A DNA stretch of 64,000 nt from Psychrobacter glacincola (GCA_001411745.2 LIQB01000006.1:34675-98674); one strand, 5' to 3'; positions 17,587 through 27,943 are shown, numbered from the stretch's first letter. Notes: generated by a model not told the origin, from the sequence alone. Translations and numbers: made by a program.

Positions 17587-19065
17587 ATGCATGCAAAAGA
17601 GCTACTTGAGGTTGAACGCCGTGATATCAGAGCGCTTCACTATACGTGGATTGCTTTTTTTCTGACCTTTTATGTCTGGTTCAATATGGCACCACTAGCC
17701 ACTTCTATGCTAGAGGCTGAAAGCTATCTAACTTCTGAACATATCAAATTATTTCTCATTGCCAACGTTGCTTTGACCATTCCAGGGCGAGTGGTGGTTG
17801 GCATGGCATTGGATCGCTTCGGTCCGCGTCGCGTGTTTTCCATACTGATGGTCGTCATGGCGATACCGACATGGTTCTTCGCGTTTGGTAATTCCGCAAT
17901 GCAGCTGTTCGTCGCTCGCCTATTTATGTCTATCGTGGGCGCAGGGTTCGTCGTTGGCATTCACATGACCGCCCTTTGGTTTAAGCCAAAAGACATTGGC
18001 TTTGCCGAAGGATTTTATGCCGGCTGGGGTAATTTTGGTTCAGCTGCCGCAGCGATTACCATTCCCACGGTTGCGCTACAGTTCTTTGGTGGTGATGACG
18101 GTTGGCGCTGGGCAATTGCATTATCTGGCTTACTGATGGCCGCTTATGGGGTAGCCTATTGGTTTTTAATCACCGATGGTCCTACACAAGATACCCATAA
18201 AAAAGCACGTAAGGCAGGTGCTTTAGAGGTATCGAGTTGGAGAGATTTATTATTATATTGCCTATTTATTATTCCTTTATATGGCGTATTGGGTGTATTG
18301 GTTTATCGCACTAAAAACATGGGATTCCTGAGCGAAACAGGCGCTTGGGGGTTTTATACTCTCATCGCTGTGGTGGTTATTTATCAAATTTATAAAGCCA
18401 TCAGTGTCAATGTACCCATGCTCAAAGCGGGTATTCCAGAGGATGACAAATACCCCTTTACCTCTGTTGCCGCCCTAAATGTCACCTACTTTGCTAACTT
18501 TGGCGCAGAGCTGGCGGTCGTCTCTATGCTACCGATGTTCTTTGCCGCAACGTGGAAGCTCGACCCTACCGTCGCAGGGTTAGTTGCATCGACCTTTGCT
18601 TTTGTTAACTTATGGGCACGACCACTTGGCGGCTATATCTCTGACAAGGTTGGCAATCGTCGCTTGGTGATGTTGGTATACATGTTCGGTATCGGTATCG
18701 GCTTTGGATTGATGGGATTGCTGAATGCAGATTGGCCATTGTTTATCGCGGTCGTTTTTACGATTCTATGCTCAGTCTTTGTGCAAGGGGCAGAAGGTGC
18801 AACTTTTGGTATTATTCCCTCAATTAAGCGGCGCTTAACGGGTCAAATTTCTGGTATGGCGGGGGCTTATGGCAACGTTGGCGCTGTGTTCTATCTATTT
18901 ATATTTACCTTGGTCGAACCAAATCAATTCTTTTTTATCATTGCGATAGGTGCATTTATCGCTTGGGTACTTTGTTTCTTCTGGTTAAAAGAGCCTGAAG
19001 ATGCCTTTGGTGACGAATACAAGATGTCCTCGGTCGATCGTCAAATTGCCGCTGAAGAAGGCTAA
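17587..19065 (+). CDS. narK: NarK-type nitrate/nitrite transporter (first copy)
   Basis: 492 residues, about 12 membrane helices, major facilitator superfamily, nitrate/nitrite porter group. The two nitrate signatures are present: GFAEGFYAGWGNFGSAAAA in helix 5 and SGMAGAYGNVGAVFY in helix 11. Conserved arginines lie in helices 2 (GRVVVG) and 8 (ARPLGG). A GGAG ribosome site lies before the ATG. It likely imports nitrate or exchanges it for nitrite for the nar reductase downstream. It is transcribed toward narL with a bidirectional terminator between. A second, sequence-distinct NarK is encoded at 22415. Confidence 0.92.
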   Translation: MHAKELLEVERRDIRALHYTWIAFFLTFYVWFNMAPLATSMLEAESYLTSEHIKLFLIANVALTIPGRVVVGMALDRFGPRRVFSILMVVMAIPTWFFAFGNSAMQLFVARLFMSIVGAGFVVGIHMTALWFKPKDIGFAEGFYAGWGNFGSAAAAITIPTVALQFFGGDDGWRWAIALSGLLMAAYGVAYWFLITDGPTQDTHKKARKAGALEVSSWRDLLLYCLFIIPLYGVLGVLVYRTKNMGFLSETGAWGFYTLIAVVVIYQIYKAISVNVPMLKAGIPEDDKYPFTSVAALNVTYFANFGAELAVVSMLPMFFAATWKLDPTVAGLVASTFAFVNLWARPLGGYISDKVGNRRLVMLVYMFGIGIGFGLMGLLNADWPLFIAVVFTILCSVFVQGAEGATFGIIPSIKRRLTGQISGMAGAYGNVGAVFYLFIFTLVEPNQFFFIIAIGAFIAWVLCFFWLKEPEDAFGDEYKMSSVDRQIAAEEG

Positions 19066-19083
19066 TTTGATTAGCTTATAAAA

Positions 19084-19123
19084 TAAAAAAGCCACCCAGC
19101 ATCACTGCTCGGTAGCTTTTTTT
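19084..19123. terminator. Bidirectional terminator between narK and narL
   Basis: The stem AGCCACCCAGCA / TGCTCGGTAGCT, with two mismatched positions, is flanked by A and T runs and suits the convergent genes on each side. Confidence 0.85.
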
Positions 19124-19245
19124 TGACTGATATAGAGAGCTATCTAGACATGTCATAGAGGTTATTGAGATGACCTATGATTTTTTATAAAAGTAGCGAT
19201 TTCAAAAAAACAACTACTTCGATAAATAACCATTTTGACAAACGA

Positions 19246-19905
19246 CTACTTTGACAAATGATTCACGGTCCATACTGCTGCCTCTACCCGTGTGCGTAGT
19301 CCGGTTTTGTTCAAAATATGCTTAACATGCACTTTTACTGTGGATTCTGCGATATCCAGTTTGTTGGCGATCATTTTATTACTTAAGCCTTCAGCAATCA
19401 TTTGAATCACTTGCAACTCTCTAGTGGTGAGATTGCCAGCGATATCTTCAATGCTTGGTGTACGTAATGTTTGCGCCAATATTGAAGCCAAATTGGGACT
19501 GATAACCAGCTCACCGCGCAACACTTTTCTAATATCGACGATGATTAGCTCAGGCTCCATATCTTTTAGCAAATAACCATCCACCCCTAATTTCAATGCT
19601 TCTTGTACGTCTTCTCCGCTGTCAGAAACTGTAAATAGCAAGGTAGCCACGTCAATATTTCTGGCCTTGATTTCTCTTAAGGTCTCGATACCAGTCAACA
19701 CTGGCATTTTATGATCTAGAATGACCAGATCGACCGGATTGTTTGCCAAAAAATCCAACGCTTCTTGTCCGTTATTCGCCTCACCAACGACGGTGACATC
19801 ACTTTCGAGACTGAGCAGTTCTGCGACACCTCGGCGCAGCATAGGATGATCATCGACCAATAATAGCCGAGCAGGAGAAGCAGATGTATAAACTTTAGTA
19901 GTCAT
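19246..19905 (-). CDS. narL: Nitrate/nitrite response regulator NarL
   Basis: 219 residues from the ATG at 19905; an earlier start at 19944 lacks a ribosome site. The receiver has DDH at 18-20 and phosphoacceptor D64 in VILDHKMP, and K in LLKDMEPE. The LuxR-type helix-turn-helix near 152-210 reads LTTRELQVIQMIAEGLSNK and DIAESTVKVHVKHILNKTGL. It lies 74 bp downstream of narX in the same direction, so it is its partner. NarL-type proteins bind TACYNMT heptamers; such sites occur before narG and moaA in this window. Confidence 0.93.
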   Translation of the reverse strand: MTTKVYTSASPARLLLVDDHPMLRRGVAELLSLESDVTVVGEANNGQEALDFLANNPVDLVILDHKMPVLTGIETLREIKARNIDVATLLFTVSDSGEDVQEALKLGVDGYLLKDMEPELIIVDIRKVLRGELVISPNLASILAQTLRTPSIEDIAGNLTTRELQVIQMIAEGLSNKMIANKLDIAESTVKVHVKHILNKTGLRTRVEAAVWTVNHLSK

Positions 19906-19979
19906 AAAATACTCACAAATTGAAAAATGGTACAAAAAACACAATGCAGTGGTTAAGAGCGTTTACTAAGCCTATTCAC

Positions 19980-22013
19980 TTAGTTTTGCTCAGCCATATA
20001 ATCCGTAAAGAAACTGGGTACAAACCTGACGATGACGCTGGTACCTGCGGGTACATTATTAGAGATAATCAAATCACCGCCTAATTTATAGGCACGCTCT
20101 TTCATAATCATTAGACCATGATGCTGGGTCTGATTGACAGTCCCTGATATGCCAACGCCGTCATCATTGACCATCATCGCTACATAATTACTTTCATCAT
20201 CATAAACCAAATCGATAGTGACGCTGTTAGCATGGGCATGGCGACTGATATTCGACAGCGCCTCCCTTATAATTTGAATGAGATGCACTTGTTCGGTTGC
20301 CGTTAGATTCAAGGATAGGATTTGATTGTTGACCTTTATGTCAAACTGCCCTTTCACAGCAAACTCATCAGCCGCCTCATATAAAGCTTCATCAAAATTG
20401 CCGCTATCAATCGTCAAGCGAAAAGTCGTCAATAAGTCTCGCAGCTCATGATAAGCAGAGTTCAGACCCATTTTTATTTGTCTAATATGCTGCCCAACCT
20501 TGATTTGACTTTGTTCATCAAATACCACCAGCCCACTGTCTTTATCAGCAGACAGTTGCAGATGTTTTTCGAGCACGCTGACTTGTATTTTTAGATAAGA
20601 CAATGACTGTGCTAAAGAGTCATGCAATTCCCTAGCAATGGTCGAGCGCTCTTCAAGTAGAATAAGCTGATGGTCTTGCTGCCTTTGTCTGCGTAGGGAT
20701 AAGGCGGTGCTGACGAGATTGGTCAGCACAACGATCAACTCATTATTTTTAGCAATTAAATAACTACTATCCACCTCTACTACCTTGATACGTGTTGAAT
20801 CTTCCTCGCTTTTTTTCTTATCTTCTGCATAAGCTTTATTGGTCATTAAGACAGATTTTGGTCTGACCTTTAACTCACCAAATTCTATATCTTGATGAAT
20901 AATCGGAAACGTTTTGGTATAAACGTCTTCTTTAATAGAGCAGCTGTCACAAGTGAGTTTGGTACATAGCTCTTTCATCCTATCATCGTGCAGGGCTATA
21001 GAGTTTTTATTGGTTAGAATATTGCTTTGGATACACAGCGTAAAATCTAAATATGGGAATATACACCCAAAGCCAGTAATCAATTCATCAAGCCGATGTA
21101 AGCTCACAGGACTACTGGTCAATTGCTTTGAGAAATCATAAAATAATGATAAGGCTTGGTTGGCTTTTACCAGATGCTGAGTCTTTGTCTGTACCTCACT
21201 CTCAAGTGAACGCTGATACCTCTCAATGGTACTGGCCATACCGTTAAAAGAATTGCCAAGCGCTTCAAATTCTCTATAGCCGCTGATAGACACTCTCGTA
21301 TCATATTTGCCTTCTTTAAACGCCCGATTGGCTTTAATGAGTTGCTGAATAGGCGTTAGCACTGAGTTCTGTAATCTCCGTACGCCTATCAGCATGATAA
21401 TCATGCTCAGTATCAGTGATAGTATTTGTAGGTTTTGCTGCCATGTCTGACGCTGCTCATTTCTATCCTGTAACGCGCCAACAAAACGATTAACATCGTC
21501 AATATACTTGGTTGAATTACTATAAAAGCCTTGCTTGTCTTGTGCCAACAATGCTGGTTTTAAATCACGAAACCATTGTGATTTTATCTGGCTCCATTGA
21601 GCACTGATCGCCTTATCTCTGTTAGCACTGGTCAGTTGATACGCTTGTAATTTGTTGAGACGACTCTCCATGTCTTCAACCAGCATGTCTATTTTTTCAG
21701 ACTCACTTTTATTGGAGAAATCCAGTCTGTCTTGCTTTTCTACCTGCGGCGCATTGTCACTAGCTAAGCCATCTTGTTTGATATTTAGGCTTGAGCTAAA
21801 GGGATGGTTATCCGCAAAGTCAGTCGCGAGCTGAAAGCTAATGCGATACGTTGCCATGCGTATCGAGCCTGCGGTATTAATCGCCTCAGCATCAGACTTT
21901 GCTACCCAAGCGAGCGCACCACTGCCTATTGCTGACATCAAAAACAAAGTAGCAATGATCGTAATAGCAATCCAAGTATGAAGGAACAAAGACTGCCGTC
22001 GTAGATTAGACAT
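19980..22013 (-). CDS. narX: Nitrate/nitrite sensor histidine kinase NarX
   Basis: 677 residues from the ATG at 22013. TM1 is at about 13-38. The periplasmic P-box, the nitrate-binding element, reads DAEAINTAGSIRMATYRI (41-58), close to the canonical NarX box. TM2 is near 190-210, then HAMP and a coiled coil. A cysteine cluster CTKLTCDSC is typical of the NarX central module. The HisKA_3 box has His464 in ARELHDSLAQ, and the ATPase ends DGVGI...HHGLMIMKERAYKLGG. The periplasmic domain carries an extra Ser/Lys/Asp-rich stretch (about 60-105) compared with E. coli NarX. It is co-transcribed with narL and divergent from the second narK. Confidence 0.93.
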   Translation of the reverse strand: MSNLRRQSLFLHTWIAITIIATLFLMSAIGSGALAWVAKSDAEAINTAGSIRMATYRISFQLATDFADNHPFSSSLNIKQDGLASDNAPQVEKQDRLDFSNKSESEKIDMLVEDMESRLNKLQAYQLTSANRDKAISAQWSQIKSQWFRDLKPALLAQDKQGFYSNSTKYIDDVNRFVGALQDRNEQRQTWQQNLQILSLILSMIIMLIGVRRLQNSVLTPIQQLIKANRAFKEGKYDTRVSISGYREFEALGNSFNGMASTIERYQRSLESEVQTKTQHLVKANQALSLFYDFSKQLTSSPVSLHRLDELITGFGCIFPYLDFTLCIQSNILTNKNSIALHDDRMKELCTKLTCDSCSIKEDVYTKTFPIIHQDIEFGELKVRPKSVLMTNKAYAEDKKKSEEDSTRIKVVEVDSSYLIAKNNELIVVLTNLVSTALSLRRQRQQDHQLILLEERSTIARELHDSLAQSLSYLKIQVSVLEKHLQLSADKDSGLVVFDEQSQIKVGQHIRQIKMGLNSAYHELRDLLTTFRLTIDSGNFDEALYEAADEFAVKGQFDIKVNNQILSLNLTATEQVHLIQIIREALSNISRHAHANSVTIDLVYDDESNYVAMMVNDDGVGISGTVNQTQHHGLMIMKERAYKLGGDLIISNNVPAGTSVIVRFVPSFFTDYMAEQN

Positions 22014-22170
22014 GATTAATAGCGCTCCCATCAAACACTTTCTGCACAAAATATTTTAGATCTTAAAATTGAATGTCGCAAAGGCAAAAAATACACAGCA
22101 TAAAAAATACTACAGCATACTTATCCGTCCATCGACAAGCAAAACCTTAGTGATAAACCTGCCCGTAATA

Positions 22171-22198
22171 TACCCCTTTTAGTCATCAGTATACCACT
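22171..22198. promoter_or_regulatory. Candidate NarL heptamers in the narX/narK2 divergent region
   Basis: TACCCCT (22171-22177) and TACCACT (22192-22198) both fit TACYNMT, in the same orientation, 14 bp apart. They lie in the 401-bp region between the divergent narX and narK2 starts. I see nothing else definite in that region and no clear FNR palindrome. Confidence 0.4.
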
Positions 22199-22414
22199 AT
22201 GTATGAATACTCTTCATCGGGATAACACAGTACCGTGAGTTATCATTTTTTGAAAGAGCAAGTAATTCATAGCGCTCATAAGCCAATACGGCGGCTCTTT
22301 GTTATCAACATTAACAAGAGTAAGCGCTACGGTTTATTGTGAGTTTAGACAGCCATTTGTTGATAAAAAATACTGAATATAACTAGGCATAGCTGATACT
22401 AAGTGAGGAATAAC

Positions 22415-23794
22415 ATGGGCAATAATTACAACTTCAAAGGTGGTAAGCTCATCACTGACTGGCGACCTGAAGTAGAAGAGTTTTGGGAAGGAGGCGGCAA
22501 AAAAGTCGCTCGTAGAAATTTATGGATATCCATTCCATCGTTGCTATTGGCATTTGCAGTATGGATGGTATGGAGTGCCGTCATCGTCCGTCTGCCAGAG
22601 ATTGGTTTTGATTTTGATGATGGACAGTTGTTTTGGCTCGCCGCGCTGCCCGGACTATCAGGTGCAACGCTGCGAATTTTTTATTCTTTTATGGTGCCTA
22701 TCTTTGGTGGGCGACGTTGGACAGCGATATCTACCTTATCCCTGTTAATCCCAGCATTATGGATGGGCTTTGCGGTTCAGAACCCTGATACGCCATTTAT
22801 GATATTTGCCATCATTGCCCTACTTTGTGGCTTCGGTGGTGGTAACTTTGCCTCCTCCATGTCCAACATCTCGTTCTTCTTTCCAAAAGCAGAACAGGGC
22901 ACTGCTCTTGGGCTAAACGCGGGTTTGGGTAACCTTGGCGTGTCGGTGATGCAGTTCGTTGTACCGATGATTATATTGGTAGCAGCCTTTGGTAGCTTAG
23001 GCGGCGACCCACAAGTCTCTGCAAGCGGTCAGCTGTTTTATCTACAAAATGCAGGCTTTATTTGGGTACCCTTCATTCTGCTATTTTCAGCACTGGCATG
23101 GTTTGGCATGAACGATATTGCCACTGCTAAAGCTTCTTTTAAAGATCAATCCGTTATCTTTAAACGCAAACATAACTGGATCATGTGTATCCTATATATG
23201 GCGACCTTTGGCTCGTTCATTGGTTTTTCAGCCGCGTTTCCGATGCTGATTAAAAACTCATTTCCTGCCATTGATGCGCTTAAATTTGCCTTCTTGGGTC
23301 CTTTAGTTGGTGCGCTATTTCGCCCTTTAGGTGGCTGGATATCTGATAAAACCAGTGGCGCAAAAGTGACTTTTTGGAACTATATCGTGATGGTATTGGC
23401 GGTAGTAGCGGTGATGTATTTCCTCCCTAGCGAGACTCATGAGGGCAGCTTTGTCGGCTACTTCATCTCCTTTATGGTGCTGTTTATTACCACAGGTATC
23501 GGTAATGGCTCTACCTTTACCATGATTCCCGTTATCTTCAGAACCTTTCATGAACGCCTTGAACCTCAAAAAGCAGGTACAGAGGACTTGTTTGTCGAGA
23601 TACGTAAAGAATCAGCAGCAGTGGTTGGCTTTACCTCAGCGATAGCGGCCTATGGCGCATTCTTTGTCCCAAAAATGTTTGGTTCAGGATTGGGTGTTGA
23701 TGGTACTTTTATCGCTTTAATTGTCTTTTATGTTCTCTGTATTGTGTTGACATGGTGGTATTACAGTCGCCCTAATGCTGAGATTCCTTGCTAA
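22415..23794 (+). CDS. narK2: NarK-type nitrate/nitrite transporter (second copy)
   Basis: 459 residues from the ATG at 22415, which has GTGAGGA 6 bp upstream; the in-frame GTG at 22403 is part of that ribosome site. About 12 helices. Nitrate signatures FGGGNFASSMSNISFFFPK (helix 4-5) and GLNAGLGNLGVS are present, and the second half has GALFRPLGGWISDK. It is related to but distinct from the first copy and has a longer hydrophilic start (DWRPEVEEFWEGGGKK) typical of the NarK2 group. In bacteria with paired NarKs, one usually acts as proton symporter and the other as nitrate/nitrite exchanger; which is which cannot be read here. It lies 348 bp before narG with a terminator between. Confidence 0.92.
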   Translation: MGNNYNFKGGKLITDWRPEVEEFWEGGGKKVARRNLWISIPSLLLAFAVWMVWSAVIVRLPEIGFDFDDGQLFWLAALPGLSGATLRIFYSFMVPIFGGRRWTAISTLSLLIPALWMGFAVQNPDTPFMIFAIIALLCGFGGGNFASSMSNISFFFPKAEQGTALGLNAGLGNLGVSVMQFVVPMIILVAAFGSLGGDPQVSASGQLFYLQNAGFIWVPFILLFSALAWFGMNDIATAKASFKDQSVIFKRKHNWIMCILYMATFGSFIGFSAAFPMLIKNSFPAIDALKFAFLGPLVGALFRPLGGWISDKTSGAKVTFWNYIVMVLAVVAVMYFLPSETHEGSFVGYFISFMVLFITTGIGNGSTFTMIPVIFRTFHERLEPQKAGTEDLFVEIRKESAAVVGFTSAIAAYGAFFVPKMFGSGLGVDGTFIALIVFYVLCIVLTWWYYSRPNAEIPC

Positions 23795-23856
23795 AGCAGC
23801 CTTGTATAAATCATTCTTTGAAAACAGATTTTCAAATTAAAAACATCTCTCTTTAT

Positions 23857-23891
23857 AGTGCTACTTGCCAGCGTAAGTAGCACTTTTTTTA
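23857..23891 (+). terminator. Terminator after narK2
   Basis: The perfect 10-bp stem AGTGCTACTT / AAGTAGCACT with an 8-nt loop is followed by seven T. Confidence 0.95.
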
Positions 23892-23976
23892 TTTTTACCA
23901 ATCCATATTCTGCTTGTAAATAAGCCCGACTTATAAATACGTAACGATTTTTTAAGCAAATTTTATCATTTACCGC

Positions 23977-23992
23977 TACTACTAAGGTGGTA
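23977..23992. promoter_or_regulatory. NarL 7-2-7 palindrome upstream of narG
   Basis: TACTACT-AA-GGTGGTA matches the NarL dimer site TACYNMT-N2-AKNRGTA at 13 of 14 positions. It lies 151 bp before the narG start. NarL/NarX are encoded next door. The spacing and symmetry make this much stronger than the isolated heptamers. Confidence 0.65.
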
Positions 23993-24142
23993 GTGCTCTG
24001 CTCATGTTAGCGGATAGCAAGAGGGCGATGGCTTACTTAAAATAATACCATCGAAAAACATTTACAGCTTGGGCAAAGGGTTGTTTTTACCACGCCATTC
24101 AGCTTTAGATACCCCATAGGCAATAATACAGAGGATAGTGAA

Positions 24143-27100
24143 ATGAGCCATTTACTCGACCAATTCCGTTTTTTTAAACGTAAAAAGGGCGAATTCTCCG
24201 ATGGGCATGGTGAGACGCGCGACGAGTCTCGTGACTGGGAAAATGTGTATCGTAGCCGTTGGCAGTATGACAAAGTCGTGCGTTCAACGCATGGGGTCAA
24301 CTGTACTGGCTCTTGCTCATGGAAAATTTACGTAAAAAACGGCTTGGTCACGTGGGAGACGCAGCAAACTGACTATCCTGAAACCCGCCCAGACTTACCG
24401 AACCACGAACCGCGCGGCTGTCCTCGTGGCGCAAGTTATAGCTGGTACATGTATTCAGCGAACCGTGTGAAATACCCTAAAGTACGTAAGCCGCTTCTAA
24501 AATTATGGCGTGAAGCCAAAGCGCAGTATCCTGATCCAGTCGATGCTTGGGGCAGCATTGTCCAAGACCCTATCAAAGCAGAACAGTATAAATCCAAGCG
24601 CGGTTTGGGCGGTTTTATTCGCTCAACGTGGGCGGAAGTTAATGAAATCATCGCCGCTAGTAATGTCTATACCGCCAAAACTTTTGGTCCTGATCGTATC
24701 GTTGGCTTCTCTCCGATTCCTGCGATGTCGATGGTCAGTTACGCGGCAGGTAGTCGCTATTTATCACTTATCGGCGGTGTTTGCTTATCTTTCTATGATT
24801 GGTATTGTGACCTGCCGCCAGCCTCGCCAATGGTTTGGGGCGAGCAGACTGACGTGCCAGAATCAGCCGATTGGTATAACTCTGATTATATTATTGCCTG
24901 GGGTTCAAACGTTCCGCAAACGCGTACACCAGACGCGCATTTCTTTACCGAAGTTCGTTATAAGGGTACCAAAACAGTCTCAATCACCCCTGACTATGCT
25001 GAAGTCTCTAAATTAACTGATTTATGGCTTAACCCTAAACAAGGTACTGACGCAGCGGTCGCACAAGCATTCTGTCATGTCATTATCAAAGAATTTTATC
25101 TTAAGCAGCCAAGTGACTATTTCTTAGATTACGCCAAACGCTATACCGATTTACCAGTCCTTGTGATGCTAGAAGGTGAAGAAGGCGCACGCCGTGCTGG
25201 TCGCTATCTACGCGCTTCTGACTTAATCGATAATTTAGGTCAAGAAAACAATCCTGAATGGAAAACCATCGGTCTAAATAGTGATGGTGAACTGGTCTCT
25301 CCACTCGGCTCGATTGGCTATCGTTGGGGCGAAAAAGGCAAATGGAATCTTGAACAAAAAAATGGCACCACAGGCGCAGATATTGACCTAACGCTGACTT
25401 TAAAAGACAGCAATGAGACCTGCAAAGTCGGCTTTGATTACTTTGGTCATGTAGATCATCCGCATTTCACCTCGGTACCGGGCGAAGCAATACAGCAAAA
25501 AACCGTCCCCTGTAAAACCATTACTTTAGCCGATGGCAGCACCGCTATCGTCGCCACTGTATTTGATCTAACCGTTGCCAACCTTGGCGTGGATAATGGT
25601 GTTGGCGGCGAGCATGTCACCGACGACTATAACGATGCCACCGTACCGGGCACGCCTGCTTGGCAAGAAGTCATCACCGGACTAAGCCGTGAGCGCGTCA
25701 TCCAAGTCGCACGTGAGTTCGCGGAGAATGCTCATAAAACTCATGGTAAATCGATGATTATCATCGGCGCGGGTATGAACCACTGGTATCACCTAGACAT
25801 GAACTATCGCGGCGTGATTAACATGCTGATGCTATGTGGTTGTATCGGTAAATCTGGCGGCGGCTGGGCGCATTATGTTGGGCAAGAAAAACTGCGTCCT
25901 CAAACGGGTTGGTTGCCATTGGCCTTTGCGCTTGATTGGCATCGTCCGCCGCGTCATATGAACGGCACGAGCTTCTTTTACAATCACAGCTCACAGTGGC
26001 GTCACGAAACCATTTCTGCCCATGAGATACTCTCGCCTCTCGTCGATAAAAAGTTCTTCCCTGAGCATATGCTTGATTACAACATTCAAGCAGAACGCGC
26101 AGGCTGGTTGCCTTCAGCACCACAATTAAACCGCAATCCACTGACCATCGCTGCCAAAGCCAAAGAAAGCGGCAAAGGCGTGGAAGAATATGTGGTCGAT
26201 TCTCTCGAAGATGGCAGCTTACGCTTTGCTTGTGAATCACCTGATAACCCAGCCAACTTCCCTCGCAACATGTTTATCTGGCGCTCAAACCTATTGGGCT
26301 CATCAGGTAAAGGTCATGAATATATGCTGCATTATTTCTTGGGCACCAAAAACGGCTTGCTCAATAAAGAAAATGCAGAAGGTCACCTGCAACCAAAAGA
26401 AGTCGATTGGGTAGAAAAAGGCCCTACTGGTAAATTAGACTTGGTTGTCACGTTAGACTTCCGTATGTCTTCTACCTGTTTGTATTCTGACATCGTACTA
26501 CCGACTGCAACGTGGTACGAAAAAGATGACATGAATACTTCAGACATGCATCCATTTATTCACCCATTAACCGCCGCGACTGACCCTGCGTGGGAATCTA
26601 AGACCGATTGGGAAATTTATAAAGGAATTGCCAAGAGCTTCTCTGAAGTCTCAAAAGGTCATTTAGGTGTTGAAACTGACGTTGTCACTTTGCCGATGCA
26701 ACATGACACCCCAGGTGAGTTGGCACAACCATTTGGTGGCACTGACTGGAAAACGGCTGGCGAAAAACCTGTACCGGGTAAAAACTGCCCAATGATTAAA
26801 GTGGTTGAGCGTGACTATCCGAGCACTTATAAAAAGTTCACTTCTATGGGTCCTGCCTTAGAAAAACTGGGCAATGGCTCAAAAGGCTTGAATTGGGACA
26901 TGAAAACCGAGGTCAAACAGCTGGGGGATTTAAACCACCGCGTGACTGAAACGGGTATCTCTGAAGGCAGACCACGTCTCGATACAGCCATTAATGCTTC
27001 TGAGATGATTTTGATGCTCGCGCCTGAGACCAATGGTCATGTCGCCGTAAAAGGATGGAGCGCGCTCTCTGAATTTACTGGTCGCGACCATACTCATCTT

Positions 27101-27901
27101 GCCAAATCTAGCGAGCACGAAAAAATCCGCTTTAAAGATATCGTCGCACAGCCGCGAAAAATTATCTCAAGCCCGACATGGTCAGGTATTGAGTCGGATC
27201 AGGTCAGTTATAACGCTGGTTATACCAACGTCCATGAGCTGATTCCATGGCGTACGATTACTGGTCGCCAGCAGTTTTATCAAGACCATCCTTGGATGCA
27301 GGCGTTTGGTGAGCAAATGCAGCAGTATCGTCCACCTATCGATACCAAGACCACTGAGCTGCTCAAAGACGCTAAACCAAATGGCAATAAAGAGATTGTA
27401 CTGAACTTCTTAACACCGCACCAAAAATGGGGCATCCACAGTACCTACTCTGAAAACTTGCTGATGCTGACCCTAAGTCGCGGTGGACCTTGTGTCTGGA
27501 TGTCAGAAGTCGATGCGCAAAAAGCCGGCATCGTCGATAACGATTGGATTGAGCTGTTCAATGCCAATGGGGCAATCACTGCCCGTGCTATCGTTAGCCA
27601 GCGGGTCAAAGAAGGCATGACCATGATGTATCACGCCCAAGAAAAACTGGTCAATATTCCCGGTTCTGAGCAAACAGGCACGCGCGGCGGTATCCATAAT
27701 TCGGTCACTCGGACGATTTTGAAACCGACGCATATGATTGGCAGCTATGCCCAGCAGTCTTATGGCTTTAACTATTATGGCACCGTCGGTTGTAACCGTG
27801 ATGAATTTGTCGTGATTCGTAAAATGTCAAAAATCGACTGGCTAGAAGACAAACCCGATAACGAATTGCCACGTCCGTTACCAACCAGCATTGAAGGGTA
27901 A
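24143..27901 (+). CDS. narG: Respiratory nitrate reductase alpha subunit NarG
   Basis: 1252 residues, normal length. The catalytic subunit reduces nitrate to nitrite with a bis-MGD molybdenum centre on the cytoplasmic membrane face. The FS0 cluster ligands are visible as His50, Cys54, Cys58 (RSTHGVNCTGSCSW) and Cys93 (RGCPRGASYSW). IIAWGSNVPQTRTPDAHF near 258 and MNHWYHLDMNYRG near 545 are cofactor-binding blocks, and NVHELIPWRTITGRQQFYQD is near 1043. It has no Tat signal, as in other NarG. The first gene of narGHJI; the NarL site lies upstream. Confidence 0.97.
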   Translation: MSHLLDQFRFFKRKKGEFSDGHGETRDESRDWENVYRSRWQYDKVVRSTHGVNCTGSCSWKIYVKNGLVTWETQQTDYPETRPDLPNHEPRGCPRGASYSWYMYSANRVKYPKVRKPLLKLWREAKAQYPDPVDAWGSIVQDPIKAEQYKSKRGLGGFIRSTWAEVNEIIAASNVYTAKTFGPDRIVGFSPIPAMSMVSYAAGSRYLSLIGGVCLSFYDWYCDLPPASPMVWGEQTDVPESADWYNSDYIIAWGSNVPQTRTPDAHFFTEVRYKGTKTVSITPDYAEVSKLTDLWLNPKQGTDAAVAQAFCHVIIKEFYLKQPSDYFLDYAKRYTDLPVLVMLEGEEGARRAGRYLRASDLIDNLGQENNPEWKTIGLNSDGELVSPLGSIGYRWGEKGKWNLEQKNGTTGADIDLTLTLKDSNETCKVGFDYFGHVDHPHFTSVPGEAIQQKTVPCKTITLADGSTAIVATVFDLTVANLGVDNGVGGEHVTDDYNDATVPGTPAWQEVITGLSRERVIQVAREFAENAHKTHGKSMIIIGAGMNHWYHLDMNYRGVINMLMLCGCIGKSGGGWAHYVGQEKLRPQTGWLPLAFALDWHRPPRHMNGTSFFYNHSSQWRHETISAHEILSPLVDKKFFPEHMLDYNIQAERAGWLPSAPQLNRNPLTIAAKAKESGKGVEEYVVDSLEDGSLRFACESPDNPANFPRNMFIWRSNLLGSSGKGHEYMLHYFLGTKNGLLNKENAEGHLQPKEVDWVEKGPTGKLDLVVTLDFRMSSTCLYSDIVLPTATWYEKDDMNTSDMHPFIHPLTAATDPAWESKTDWEIYKGIAKSFSEVSKGHLGVETDVVTLPMQHDTPGELAQPFGGTDWKTAGEKPVPGKNCPMIKVVERDYPSTYKKFTSMGPALEKLGNGSKGLNWDMKTEVKQLGDLNHRVTETGISEGRPRLDTAINASEMILMLAPETNGHVAVKGWSALSEFTGRDHTHLAKSSEHEKIRFKDIVAQPRKIISSPTWSGIESDQVSYNAGYTNVHELIPWRTITGRQQFYQDHPWMQAFGEQMQQYRPPIDTKTTELLKDAKPNGNKEIVLNFLTPHQKWGIHSTYSENLLMLTLSRGGPCVWMSEVDAQKAGIVDNDWIELFNANGAITARAIVSQRVKEGMTMMYHAQEKLVNIPGSEQTGTRGGIHNSVTRTILKPTHMIGSYAQQSYGFNYYGTVGCNRDEFVVIRKMSKIDWLEDKPDNELPRPLPTSIEG

Positions 27902-27923
27902 AGCTGTTTCTTCTATCGAAAAA

Positions 27924-27943
27924 ATATCCTGATTTCAGGATAT
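27924..27943 (+). promoter_or_regulatory. Intercistronic hairpin between narG and narH
   Basis: The perfect 9-bp inverted repeat ATATCCTGA / TCAGGATAT has a 2-base centre and no T run after it. It is more likely an mRNA processing or stability element than a terminator. Confidence 0.6.

Noticed and set aside
23892..24142. FNR site upstream of narG
   Set aside because: An FNR control would be expected, but I see only half-sites such as TTATCA and no TTGAT-N4-ATCAA palindrome.
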